DNA of 64,000 nucleotides from DATAGF01 sp963813355 (GCA_963813355.1 CAWEYS010000021.1:79455-143454), one strand, 5' to 3'. Positions 39,054 through 46,768 are shown, counted from the stretch's first letter. The notes: a model not told the origin generated them from the letters alone. Numbers and translations: made by a program.

Positions 39054-39828
39054 TTATTCCGGGCACGCTGAAGGTCTCGATCGCGGTGGCCCGGCCGGCG
39101 CCGCCGATGTCCACGACCGCCCCCTGCACGAGCACGTTCTCGTCGGCCGGCTCGAAGCGCCCCGGGCTGCCGGTGAGGAAGCGCTGCAGGATGAGGTCGG
39201 TGCGGACCCCGATCACGGAGTCGTGGGGCCCGGTCATGCCCAGGTCGCTGACGTAGGCCGTGCCCTTGGGCAGGACCCGGGCGTCGGCGGTCTGGACGTG
39301 CGTGTGCGTGCCCACGACGGCCGAGACGCGCCCGTCGAGGTGCCAGCCGAGCGCGATCTTCTCGCTGGTGGCCTCGGCGTGGACGTCGACGAGCACCACG
39401 TCCGCCCCCCGCCGAGCCTCGTCAACGAGGTCGTCGATGACCGCGAACGGGCTGTGCGCGGCGGTCATGAAGACCGACCCCATCACGTTGACGACGCTCA
39501 CCGGCCCGCCCGCCGTCTCGACGGTCACGAGGCCCCGGCCCGGGGCGCGGGCCGCGATGTTGGCCGGCCGCAGCAGGCGCGGCTCGGACTGGAGCAGCGG
39601 GTAGATCTCGCGCTTCTGGAGCGTGTGGTTGCCGCCGGTGATCACGTCGACGCCGGCCTCGAGCAGGTCGTGGGCCTGGCGCGGCGACGTCCCGGCGCCG
39701 GCCGCCGCGTTCTCGGCGTTGACGACCACGACGTCGGGGCGATGCGCCTCGCGCAGGCCGGGGAGCCTCGCGAGCAGCGCCTTCAGGCCCACCCCGCCCA
39801 CCACGTCGCCGATGAGGAGCGCCCGCAC
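39054..39828 (-). CDS. ymdB: YmdB-family metallophosphoesterase (cyclic-nucleotide phosphodiesterase-like)
   Basis: The N-terminal MRALLIGDVVGGVG, NAENAA, TGGNHTL, DVHAEATSEK and GTHTHVQTAD motifs hold the metal ligands of the YmdB family (TIGR00282), which act on cyclic nucleotides. I place the start at GTG 39828, not 39837, because a TAAGGT hexamer overlaps the earlier codon. As deposited, the frame runs on through repeat R1 into the GT87 gene, for 370 codons. Removing one G from GGG at 39061-39063 gives a stop (VPE then TAA) at 39054 and a protein of about 257 residues, the family length. I regard the long extension as an artefact. Confidence 0.88.
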
Positions 39829-39835
39829 GGCGGCC

Positions 39836-39841
39836 ACCTTA
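39836..39841 (-). promoter_or_regulatory. Leaderless-type -10 hexamer for ymdB
   Basis: TAAGGT on the minus strand, 7 nt before the GTG at 39828. It decides between two GTG codons as start. Confidence 0.4.
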
Positions 39842-39848
39842 GCGACGG

Positions 39849-39878
39849 TTGACAGGCCGCATCCGGCGGACGGACGAT
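39849..39878 (+). promoter_or_regulatory. Promoter with -35 and -10 for the methyltransferase gene
   Basis: TTGACA at 39849-39854 and GACGAT at 39873-39878, 18 bp apart. This is the only clear -35 consensus I saw in the window. The transcript would carry a leader of about 25 nt that includes the ribosome binding site GGGAGGGAG. Confidence 0.5.
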
Positions 39879-39908
39879 CGCGCCGGATCGTCCCGGGAGG
39901 GAGCCGAC

Positions 39909-40736
39909 ATGGGCGACGGACGGGTCGGCGAGCGCTACGCCATCGATGGCGGCGTCGACGGCAAGCGGCGGCTGAACCTGTTGGCCGAGATCATGCGCCC
40001 GACGACGCTCGCCCTGCTGGATCGCGTCGGGGTGGGCGACGGGCTGCACTGCCTCGACCTCGGCTGCGGCGGCGGACACGTCGCGATCGACATGGCCCGG
40101 CTGGTGGGCGCGTCGGGACGGGTCGTGGGGGTCGACTTCGACGCGACCGTCATCGAGCTGGCGCGGGCCGACGCGTCCGAGGCCGGGGTGGCCGTCGAGT
40201 TCCTTGCCGAGGACTGCCTGGCGGACGAGGCCGGTGACGATGGCGGGTTCGACGTCTGCTACGCGCGGTTCCTGCTCTCCCACGTCTCCGATCCCCCAGC
40301 GGTGCTCGCCCGCATGCGCGAGCTCGCGCGGCCCGGCGGTGTGGTCGTCGTCGAGGACATCGACTTCAGCGGCTTCTTCTGCGAGCCGCCGGACCCGGCC
40401 CACGACGAATACGCCCGCCTCTACTCCGAGGCCGTCGCCCTGAGCGGAGGGGACTCCTCGATCGGGCGGCGGCTGCCGGGGCTGATCGCAGCGGCGGGCC
40501 TGGCCGACGTCGAGCTCGGCGTGTGCCAGCCGGCGCACATCGACGGGCCGCTCAAGGTGCTGAACCAGGTGACGATGGAGCGCATCCGGCCGCGCGTGGT
40601 GCACGCCGGCCTCGCGACGGACGCAGAGGTTGACGCGGTCGTCGCCGGGATGCGCGCGTTCTCCGAGCGCGGGGGGACGCTGGTCGCGCTCCCGCGGATC
40701 GTCCAGGCCTGGGGCCGTCGCCCCGCCCCGGCCTAG
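39909..40736 (+). CDS. Class I SAM-dependent methyltransferase
   Basis: A 275-residue protein with the SAM-binding motif LDLGCGGGHVAIDMA near residue 48, the acidic end of strand 2 (VVGVDFD), and FDVCYARFLLSHV as motif II/III, followed by ARPGGVVVVEDIDF. The substrate is not evident; it resembles UbiE/MmtN-like small-molecule methyltransferases. The ATG at 39909 is chosen because GGGAGGGAG lies 6 nt upstream; an earlier in-frame ATG at 39849 would fall inside the -35 box. Unlike most genes here, it has a conventional promoter and leader. Overlaps the M23-like gene tail to tail. Confidence 0.85.
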   Translation: MGDGRVGERYAIDGGVDGKRRLNLLAEIMRPTTLALLDRVGVGDGLHCLDLGCGGGHVAIDMARLVGASGRVVGVDFDATVIELARADASEAGVAVEFLAEDCLADEAGDDGGFDVCYARFLLSHVSDPPAVLARMRELARPGGVVVVEDIDFSGFFCEPPDPAHDEYARLYSEAVALSGGDSSIGRRLPGLIAAAGLADVELGVCQPAHIDGPLKVLNQVTMERIRPRVVHAGLATDAEVDAVVAGMRAFSERGGTLVALPRIVQAWGRRPAPA

Positions 40737-41491
40737 GGGATGAGGTCCGCCTCGGTGCGCACGAGCTCCATGTGGAGGTGGTTGCCGCTGTCGCTCGTGA
40801 ACTCCGAGATCTCCTGGCGGGCGACGGGCGCGAAGTCGCGGACCCGCCCGAGGGGGGTGGTGCCGGCCCGGACCGGAGTGCCGACGCTCGGGCGCTCGGC
40901 GTTGACGGGCTCGTCGAGGTGGGTCAGCCGCAGCACCAGGCCGCTCGCGGCCACCGACGGCGCGATGACCACCTCGTAGCCCTCGATGCGCCCCGAGATC
41001 ACGTAGTCGCTGACGCTGACGATCACCCCGTCGACCGGCGAGTAGACCGTCGTGCCCGCCGGCGCCCCCACGTCGAGGCCCGCCGCCTCGGGGCCCGCGC
41101 GGTCGCCGCGGTCGGCCTGGTGGATCTCGAGCGACCCGGTCGCCTCGAGCGCGACCCCGGCGGTGTCGTTGACGGGGTGGAACATCGCGGCCGTGACGCG
41201 CTGGGAGTCGACCGGCAGGTGCACCTCGACCCCCTCGCCGCGGGCGATGACCACCTCGGGCGGCTTCGCGCCCGAGCCCGACTCCGAGGGCGGGGGCACC
41301 GGCGTCGCGAGCGGCCCGGCGGCCTCGGAGGCCGCCCCTCCGTCGCCGAGGCTGAGGATCAGGGCGAGGATGGCCACCGCGGCCACCGGGATCGCGGCCG
41401 CGATGATGGCGCGCCGGTCGCGGCGCAGCCCACGCCGCCGCCCCGCGACCGGGCGCCCCGTACCGGCCGGGTACCTGGGTCGGGACGACAT
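40733..41491 (-). CDS. Membrane-anchored M23-like (lysostaphin-type) peptidase domain protein
   Basis: A 252-residue protein with a basic cytoplasmic N-terminus, one membrane helix (AIIAAAIPVAAVAILALIL), a Pro/Ser-rich linker and an outer domain. The pattern GTTVYSPVDGVIVSVSDYV, HLDEPV and GNHLHMEL resembles the M23 fold, and HLH could be the terminal metal-binding HxH. The first metal-binding HxxxD is uncertain (HPVND), so the protein may be a non-catalytic M23-like wall binder. ATG at 41491 after a leaderless-type promoter. Confidence 0.65.
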   Translation of the reverse strand: MSSRPRYPAGTGRPVAGRRRGLRRDRRAIIAAAIPVAAVAILALILSLGDGGAASEAAGPLATPVPPPSESGSGAKPPEVVIARGEGVEVHLPVDSQRVTAAMFHPVNDTAGVALEATGSLEIHQADRGDRAGPEAAGLDVGAPAGTTVYSPVDGVIVSVSDYVISGRIEGYEVVIAPSVAASGLVLRLTHLDEPVNAERPSVGTPVRAGTTPLGRVRDFAPVARQEISEFTSDSGNHLHMELVRTEADLIP

Positions 41492-41499
41492 GTGAGGCC

Positions 41500-41505
41500 A
41501 GGCTA
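41500..41505 (-). promoter_or_regulatory. Leaderless-type -10 hexamer for the M23-like gene
   Basis: TAGCCT on the minus strand, 8 nt before the ATG at 41491. Confidence 0.45.
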
Positions 41506-41584
41506 GCGGAGCCGCGCGACGACGCGCCAGGAACAGGGCCGCCGGGGCTGGCCGAGCCGTAACCGAGGGGCCGGGAGGGTGATC

Positions 41585-41590
41585 TACAAT
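41585..41590 (+). promoter_or_regulatory. -10 hexamer upstream of the ABC exporter operon
   Basis: TACAAT, 8 nt before the ATG of a seven-codon ORF at 41599 whose stop overlaps the start of the ABC ATPase gene. Confidence 0.55.
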
Positions 41591-41598
41591 CGCGCTCG

Positions 41599-41622
41599 AT
41601 GAGCGGGCGCGCGGTGCCGTGA
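41599..41622 (+). CDS. Seven-codon leader ORF overlapping the ABC ATPase start
   Basis: ATG opens a frame encoding MSGRAVP, and its TGA forms GTGA with the GTG start of the ABC ATPase gene at 41619. It sits at the correct distance from TACAAT to be the first codon of a leaderless transcript. If translated, it would deliver ribosomes to the ATPase start, which has no good Shine-Dalgarno sequence. Too short to judge by composition. Confidence 0.35.
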   Translation: MSGRAVP

Positions 41623-42351
41623 CCACCCTCGGACCGCCCCTCTTGGTGGCGCGCGGCCTCCGTCGGCGATACCGCGACTTCGCGGCCCTGGACGGCGTCG
41701 ACCTCGAGCTGCGGCCGGGCGAGTCGGTCGCGCTGCTCGGGCCGAACGGGGCCGGGAAGACCACCCTTCTGACGATCCTCGCGGGGGTCGGCCGCGCCAG
41801 CGAGGGCTCCGTCGCCTGGGCCGACGGGGTGGCCCCGCGCGTCGGCTGGGTGCCCCAGCAGGCGTCGCTCTACCCGCGCCTCACGACCCGCGAGAACCTG
41901 CGCCTGTTCGCCGCCCTGGAGAAGGCGGGGGACCCGGAGGCGGCGGCAGACGACCTGATCGCGCGCGCCGACCTCGGCCGCTTCGCCGACCAGTCGGCGG
42001 CGAAGCTCTCCACCGGCACCCTCCAGCGCCTGAACCTGGCGATCGCCCTGGCCGGTGAACCGAGCGTCCTCCTGCTCGACGAGCCGACGGCGACCCTCAG
42101 CCCCGACCAGCGCCACCGGCTGTGGGGATGGCTGGACGAGCTGCGCGGCGGCGGCCTGGCGCTGATGTTCTCCACCCAGTCCGTCGAACGAGGCGATGCG
42201 CCACGGGGGACGGATCGTGGTGCTGGCCGCCGGCAAGCTGCTGTTCGCCGGCAGCCCGGCCGACCTGGTGCGCGAGCACGGCATCGGCGACGGGCACGAC
42301 GCCGAGGCCGCCGAGCTCGCGTTCATACGGCTCGTGGAGCCGCCCGGGTGA
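41619..42351 (+). CDS. ABC transporter ATP-binding protein, one frameshift near the 3' end
   Basis: A 243-residue ATPase after correction. Walker A GPNGAGKTTLL, Q-loop region VPQQASLYPRLT, signature LSTGTLQRLNLA, Walker B SVLLLDEPTATL. The signature LSTGT and the sequence around it are of the ABC-2 exporter type. After LMFSTQSVE the frame is lost: removing one A of AA at 42187-42188 gives DEAMRHGGRIVVLAAGKLL and a stop at 42349-42351 that overlaps the permease start. Uncorrected, the frame runs through into the permease and mimics a fused transporter. The H-loop His is replaced by the Gln/Ser of FSTQS. Confidence 0.88.
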
Positions 42352-43691
42352 GGGCCGCCGGCCTCCTGCTCCTGAAGGACGTCCGGCTGCTGCGCCGCAC
42401 GCCCGCCCTCCTGCTCGTCCTCGTCGTCTACCCGCTGCTCGTGGCGCTGCTCGTCGCGCTGGCGCTGCAGTCCGACGAGCGCCGCCCCGACGTCGCGCTG
42501 GTGGTCCTCGACACCTCCGGCCGCTCGGTGGAGGTCGGCGACCGCCGGCTGTCGATCGACGACTACGTCGAGCGCCTCTCCGACGACGTCAACGTGCGCG
42601 AGCTGGACCCCGAGGAGGCGCAGACGGCCCTCGACGACGGCCGCGTCGCGGCGGTCCTCACGATCCCCGAGGGGTTCATCTCGGACCTCCAGTCGGGCGT
42701 GCGGCCCCCGGCCCTCGAGCTGACCACCAGCCGCCGGTCGCCGATCGAGTCCGACGCCATCGAGCGCCGGCTCGAGGCCGCGGTCTACCGCCTGAACCAG
42801 AGCCTGGCGACCGGCTACGTGCAGCAGGTGCTCCGGCTCGTCAACCTGGTGGTCGACGGGGGCGAGATCGGCATCTTCGGGCGCAGCGGCAGCGCCCTCG
42901 GCCTGCACCGCAGCCGCGCGCTGGTGCTGGCGGTGCAGGCGCAGCTGCGCGAGGCGGGCGAGGGCGCGGCCGCGCGGCGCCTCGCCCCCCTCCTCAACTT
43001 CATCGCCGAGACCGAGAACAACCTCGACCTCGCCCGGCCCGCGGCCAACGCCATCCGGGCGCCCATCGAGATCGAGGTGAGCGAGGCCGCCGAGGGACGG
43101 GAGCCGCTGTCGGCCTTCGGCTTCGCCGGGGCCCTGCTCGTCAGCCTGGGGCTCGCGGGCGTGCTGCTGGCAGCCGCCGCCATGGCCTCCGAGCGGGAGG
43201 ACCATGCGCTCGCTCGCCTGCGCCGCGGGCTGATCTCGTCGCCCTCGCTCGTGGGCGAGAAGATGGTCTTCACCGCGGCCGCCTGCCTGATCGTCGGCCT
43301 GCTCCTGCTGGGCGGGGTGGCGCTCTTCACCTCCCTGACGGTCGGCCGCTGGGGGCTGTGGCTGATCGCGCTGATCCTGTCCGGGCTCGCCTTCGGCGCG
43401 CTGGGCGTCCTGGCGGGGGCCCTGGCGCGCGAGACGCGCACCGCCCTGCTGGTCGCCCTCATGCTCGCCCTGCCCCTGCTCGCGCTCGGACTGCTGCCCG
43501 ACGCCGACGTCGCGGCCGCGATCTCGAACGCCGTGCCCTTCGGCCCGGCGTTCGACGCCTTCCAGACCCTGCTCGTCGAGCCGACGATCTCGGCGGGCGA
43601 CCTGACGCTCACCCTCGGCCACCTGGCCCTGCTGGCGGCCGTCTTCGGGGGCCTCGCGACCTGGGCGGTCAGCCGCCGCTCGGCGGCCTGA
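42348..43691 (+). CDS. ABC-2 type transporter permease
   Basis: A 447-residue membrane protein starting at a GTG that overlaps the ATPase stop. One helix at the N-terminus (LLLVLVVYPLLVALLVALAL) is followed by about 230 residues of extracytoplasmic sequence with coiled-coil-like stretches. Five to six helices follow from about residue 265 (ALLVSLGLAGVLLAAAAM and others), the ABC2_membrane_3 architecture. VARRLRRG-like basic loops and EKMVFTAAACLIVG match the family. Likely exports a lipid, polymer or drug; the substrate is unknown. It ends in an overlap with aat. Confidence 0.88.
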   Translation: MRAAGLLLLKDVRLLRRTPALLLVLVVYPLLVALLVALALQSDERRPDVALVVLDTSGRSVEVGDRRLSIDDYVERLSDDVNVRELDPEEAQTALDDGRVAAVLTIPEGFISDLQSGVRPPALELTTSRRSPIESDAIERRLEAAVYRLNQSLATGYVQQVLRLVNLVVDGGEIGIFGRSGSALGLHRSRALVLAVQAQLREAGEGAAARRLAPLLNFIAETENNLDLARPAANAIRAPIEIEVSEAAEGREPLSAFGFAGALLVSLGLAGVLLAAAAMASEREDHALARLRRGLISSPSLVGEKMVFTAAACLIVGLLLLGGVALFTSLTVGRWGLWLIALILSGLAFGALGVLAGALARETRTALLVALMLALPLLALGLLPDADVAAAISNAVPFGPAFDAFQTLLVEPTISAGDLTLTLGHLALLAAVFGGLATWAVSRRSAA

Positions 43692-44277
43692 GGGGACCCG
43701 GGGCGACGCCCAGCGCCTGGCGCAGGCGCCGCCGGTAGTCGCGCGGGGCGATGTCGTCGGCGCCGAAGCGCGCCGTGTGGGGCGACGTCATCTGGATGTC
43801 CCAGAGCGCGAAGCCCGCCACCCTGAGCATCCCGGCGGTCGCCACCAGGACCGCGTTCCCGGCGTCCGGGGCGCGGTGGAACATCGACTCGGAGGTGAAG
43901 AGGCCCCCGAGCGCGAGGCCGAAGAGCCCGCCGCAGAGGCGCCCGCCGCGCCAGGCCTCCACGCTGTGGGCGACGCCGATGGCGTGGAGGCGCTCGTAGG
44001 CCGCGACCAGGCGCGGCGTCAGCCAGGTCGGCTCGCCGGGGCGCACCGCGCAGCCGGCCGCGACCTGCGGGAAGGCCGCGTCGAGCCGGATCTCGTAGCC
44101 CGCGCGGCGCAGGCCGCGGGCGACCGACCGCGGCACGCGGAAGCCCTCGATCGGCATCACCCCGCGCGGGTCGGCCTCGAAGAGGCCCACCGGCCCGGAC
44201 GCCCCGGGCTCGTCCATCGGGAACCACCCGCGCGCGTACGCCGCCAGCAGGGCATCAGGATCGAGCGACGGATGCAT
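43669..44277 (-). CDS. aat: Leucyl/phenylalanyl-tRNA--protein transferase
   Basis: Attaches Leu or Phe to N-terminal Arg or Lys of proteins and so marks them for ClpS/ClpAP degradation. The 202-residue protein has the motifs LLAAYARGWFPM at the N-terminus, AFPQVAAGCA, TWLTPRLVAAYERLH, GVAHSVEAW, GGLFGLALGGLFTSESMF and DIQMTSPHTARFGA, in family order and at family length. ATG start. The gene is followed upstream on its own strand by repeat R1, and overlaps the ABC permease 3' end. Confidence 0.95.
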   Translation of the reverse strand: MHPSLDPDALLAAYARGWFPMDEPGASGPVGLFEADPRGVMPIEGFRVPRSVARGLRRAGYEIRLDAAFPQVAAGCAVRPGEPTWLTPRLVAAYERLHAIGVAHSVEAWRGGRLCGGLFGLALGGLFTSESMFHRAPDAGNAVLVATAGMLRVAGFALWDIQMTSPHTARFGADDIAPRDYRRRLRQALGVAPGPLRPPSGG

Positions 44278-44337
44278 GAAGCGAGGCGTAGCACGCGGCG
44301 AGGCGTGCAGCGGGCCTCTCGCGGGCCCCGATTGCGG

Positions 44338-44432
44338 ATGGCCGCCTCTCTCGGGCGGCCATGCGCGCCTCCGGCCCCTGGCCGGGGCCTCCGGCAGACC
44401 GGCGCACCGCCTTCGGCGGGGACGGCGCCGGA
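44338..44432 (+). repeat. Structured repeat R1, copy 2
   Basis: Same element as 38938-39031. Hairpins GGCCGCC/GGGCGGCC, GGCCCC-TGGCC-GGGGCC and CCGCC-TTC-GGCGG. Compared with copy 1, the second and third stems carry paired substitutions that preserve pairing. Confidence 0.8.
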
Positions 44433-44482
44433 AAGGTCAACACCACCGTGATCGAGGGCTCGCGTCTGAGGTGCTTGTCCCG

Positions 44483-44576
44483 GCGGCCGTTCCCGCCGAA
44501 GGCGGTGCCGCCGGTCCACATCGGGCCCCGGCCAGGGGCCCGATGGCCTCCGCCGGGCCCGCTAAGAGGCCCGGCG
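44483..44576 (-). repeat. Structured repeat R1, copy 3 (inverted)
   Basis: The R1 element on the minus strand, facing copy 2. Its last 15 bp include the stop codon of the minus-strand gene that ends at 44562, so the element has contributed that gene's 3' end. Confidence 0.7.
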
Positions 44577-44921
44577 TAGGCTGTCGCCTCGCCCCCGCTC
44601 CACCGTCTCGTCGCTGTAGAAGTCGTACTCGGCCAGCACCTCGTAGATCGCGTGGACCTTCGACGACTCGATCAGGGCCTCGATGCGATCGTGGCGCGCG
44701 GCCTCCTGGGCGGCGAGCCGCTCCATGGCCTCCCCGAGGGCCTCCCGGTCGGGCAGGTCGACGATCGCGAGCGTCAGGACCTCCCGCTCGTCGGCCACGT
44801 CCTGCGCGAGGATCGGCCCACGACCGGGGACGTTGAACCCGCGGTCGGGGTACCAGGCCCGCACGAAGTCCTCGACGGCGACGCCAGGCTTCAGGCGCCG
44901 CCCCACAACGGCGATGAACAT
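44562..44921 (-). CDS. Hypothetical protein, possible dimeric alpha+beta barrel
   Basis: A 119-residue protein. It begins with a beta strand (MFIAVVGRRLKPG), then FVRAWYP, a second strand region (REVLTLAIVDLPDREALGEAM) and a helix, which is the order seen in small dimeric alpha/beta-barrel (Dabb/NIPSNAP-like) proteins; no signature motif confirms it. ATG with GGGGAGG upstream. The final codons (RRAS, then TAG) lie inside repeat R1. Function unknown. Confidence 0.6.
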   Translation of the reverse strand: MFIAVVGRRLKPGVAVEDFVRAWYPDRGFNVPGRGPILAQDVADEREVLTLAIVDLPDREALGEAMERLAAQEAARHDRIEALIESSKVHAIYEVLAEYDFYSDETVERGRGDSLRRAS

Positions 44922-44976
44922 CCCGACCTCCCCGATCGACTCCGCCTGAGCCGCGGACGCTAGCTGCCGTCGCCCC

Positions 44977-45696
44977 CTAGGGGACCCAGGTGTCGCCCGC
45001 GGGCGTCATCACCAGCTCGTGGGTCCACGCCGTCGGGCGCTGCGAGGCCAGGAAGGCGACCGCCGCCGCGACGTCGCCGGGGTCCATCGCGTCCTGCACC
45101 GGGCGGCCGGCCATGGGGTTGCGCTCGGTGCGGATGATCCCGTCGGCCACGAGCAGCGCCACGTGGACCCCCGCCGGCCGCAGCTCCTGGGCGAGCGACT
45201 GCGTGAGCGCCCGGGCGGCGAACTGGGCCGCGGCCCACGGCCCGCGCCCGGGCATGCCGCGGCGCGCCGAGCCCCCGGAGATCTGGACGAGCGTCCCGGA
45301 CCCGCGCCGGGCGAGCGCCGCGCCGCCGCCGCGCAGGATCGCCCACGCGGCCGGGAGGTACCCCGCCATCCAGCTCTCGAGCCGGTCCGGCGGCGCCTCG
45401 GCGACCGGCCCGCCGCCGAAGCTGTGGTCGCGCGGCACCGAGGTCGTCGCGTTCACCACCAGGTCGAGCCCGCCGAGGTCGCGCTCGGCGCGCGCGAGGG
45501 CCTCGGCCACGACCTCGTGGTCAGCGGCGTCCCCGCGCGCCGTCGCGACCTCGGGATGGGCCTCGCGCAGCGCATCGAGGGTGGCGTCGGTGCGGGCGAC
45601 CGCGAGCGCCCGCCAGCCGGCCGCCAGGCGCTCGGCCACGACCGCGCGGCCGACGTTGCGCGCCCCGAAGGCCACGAGGACAGGAGGTCCGGCCAC
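44977..45696 (-). CDS. Short-chain dehydrogenase-like protein lacking the usual catalytic Tyr-Lys
   Basis: A 239-residue SDR-fold protein. The cofactor motif reads FGARNVGRAV in place of TGxxxGIG, and the NAG-like motif is VVNATTS. At the catalytic position, where SDRs have YxxxK, the sequence is GPWAAAQFAARALTQ: no Tyr and no Lys. The substrate-side Ser may remain (ISGGSA). It could be a non-enzymatic or binding SDR, or use another chemistry. GTG start at 45696 after a CAGACT hexamer. It is divergent from hemB across 55 bp. Confidence 0.75.
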   Translation of the reverse strand: MAGPPVLVAFGARNVGRAVVAERLAAGWRALAVARTDATLDALREAHPEVATARGDAADHEVVAEALARAERDLGGLDLVVNATTSVPRDHSFGGGPVAEAPPDRLESWMAGYLPAAWAILRGGGAALARRGSGTLVQISGGSARRGMPGRGPWAAAQFAARALTQSLAQELRPAGVHVALLVADGIIRTERNPMAGRPVQDAMDPGDVAAAVAFLASQRPTAWTHELVMTPAGDTWVP

Positions 45697-45735
45697 GCGG
45701 GCAGTCTGCCAGCGGTCGGCGCGGCCGCGCGGGAG

Positions 45736-45741
45736 TAGACT
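45736..45741 (+). promoter_or_regulatory. -10 hexamer for hemB
   Basis: TAGACT, 10 nt before the ATG at 45752, predicting a leader of about 4 nt for the heme operon. Confidence 0.45.
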
Positions 45742-45751
45742 CCCGCGGGCG

Positions 45752-46768
45752 ATGGAGGGCCCGACCATCTCCCCGACCGCCGCCGTCGGCTTCCCGCAGG
45801 TGCGGATGCGCCGGTTGCGCGCAGGCGAGGGCATCCGGCGGATGGTGCGCGAGACCCGCCTGAGCGCCGATCGGCTCGTGCTCCCCCTGTTCGCCATCGA
45901 GGGCCGGGACGCCAGCGTCCCCATCCCCTCGCTGCCCGGGCACTCGCGCCTGTCGCCCGACCTCGCGGCCCGCGCGGCCGTCCGCGCCTATGACGCGGGC
46001 GTGCCCGCCGTGCTGGTCTTCGGCGTGACCGACCGCAAGGACGGCGCGGCCAGCGCCGCCTATGAGCAGGACGGCCCCGCGCAGGCCGCCGTGGCGGCCA
46101 TCAAGGACGCCGTGCCCGAGATGGTCGTGGTCACCGACGTCTGCCTCTGCGGCTACACGGACCACGGCCACTGCGGGGTCGTGGTCGACGGGGAGGTCCA
46201 CAACGACCTCACCCTGGAGCTGCTCGCGCGCACCGCCGTCAGCCACGCCGACGCCGGCGCCGACGTCGTCGCGCCCAGCGACATGATGGACGGCCGGGTC
46301 GCCGCGATCCGCGCCGCGCTCGACGCCGAGGGCCACGAGGAGGCCGCGATCCTCGCCTACTCGGCCAAGTACGCGTCGGCCTTCTACGGCCCCTTCCGCG
46401 AGGCGGCCGGCTCGGCGCCCGGGTTCGGCGACCGGCGCGGCTACCAGATGGACCCGGCCAACGCGCGCGAGGCCGTGCGCGAGACGCTGCTGGACGCCGC
46501 CGAGGGGGCGGACATGGTGATGGTCAAGCCCGCCGCGGCCTACCTCGACGTGATCGCCGCGGTGCGCGCGGCCACGGACCTGCCGCTGGCCGCGTACCAC
46601 GTCAGCGGCGAGTACGCGATGCTCAAGGCGGCCGCCGAGCGGGGCTGGCTCGACGAGCGCCGGGCGACCCTCGAGACCCTCACCGGCGTCGCGCGGGCGG
46701 GCGCCGACCTGCTCATCACCTACGCCGCGCTGGACGCGGCCCGCTGGCTCGCCGAGGACGCGGCGTGA
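45752..46768 (+). CDS. hemB: Delta-aminolevulinic acid dehydratase (porphobilinogen synthase)
   Basis: Condenses two aminolevulinates to porphobilinogen. The 338-residue barrel has the Cys-rich metal site DVCLCGYTDHGHCG (zinc type), the two active-site lysines in AYSAKYASAFYGPFR and MVMVKPAAAYLD, and SDMMDGRV. Starts at ATG from a near-leaderless promoter. Its stop overlaps the next gene as GTGA, and hemL follows, so hemB, the siroheme decarboxylase and hemL form an operon. Confidence 0.96.
   Translation: MEGPTISPTAAVGFPQVRMRRLRAGEGIRRMVRETRLSADRLVLPLFAIEGRDASVPIPSLPGHSRLSPDLAARAAVRAYDAGVPAVLVFGVTDRKDGAASAAYEQDGPAQAAVAAIKDAVPEMVVVTDVCLCGYTDHGHCGVVVDGEVHNDLTLELLARTAVSHADAGADVVAPSDMMDGRVAAIRAALDAEGHEEAAILAYSAKYASAFYGPFREAAGSAPGFGDRRGYQMDPANAREAVRETLLDAAEGADMVMVKPAAAYLDVIAAVRAATDLPLAAYHVSGEYAMLKAAAERGWLDERRATLETLTGVARAGADLLITYAALDAARWLAEDAA

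Larger units (their letters stand above)
44308..44577. repeat. 270-bp imperfect inverted repeat containing two facing copies of R1
   Basis: Left arm from about 44308 (GCGGGCCTCTCGCGGGCCC) to 44432, right arm from 44483 to about 44577, with 50 bp between. The right arm, reverse-complemented, matches the left (GGCCAT, CCCCTGGCCGGGGCC, ACCGCCTTCGGCGGG and the flanking GGGCCTCT blocks). It occupies nearly all of the 284-bp gap between aat and the next gene; no ORF here is credible. Confidence 0.75.

Noticed and set aside
38725..39063. A 100-residue C-terminal extension on YmdB
   Set aside because: It encodes the repeat R1 and the antisense of the GT87 gene; a one-base correction gives a normal stop.
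39783..43622. A 1279-codon minus-strand open frame over the methyltransferase and ABC genes
   Set aside because: It crosses both strands' real genes, contains no motif, and is composed of Arg/Gly/Ala low complexity. Another GC artefact.
41619..43691. One long ABC protein with ATPase and permease in a single chain
   Set aside because: Removal of one A at 42187-42188 restores a normal ATPase end and the permease has its own GTGA-coupled start.
44255..44521. An 88-codon ORF on the minus strand inside the inverted repeat
   Set aside because: It translates the structured repeat; the compensatory changes between copies preserve stems, not amino acids.
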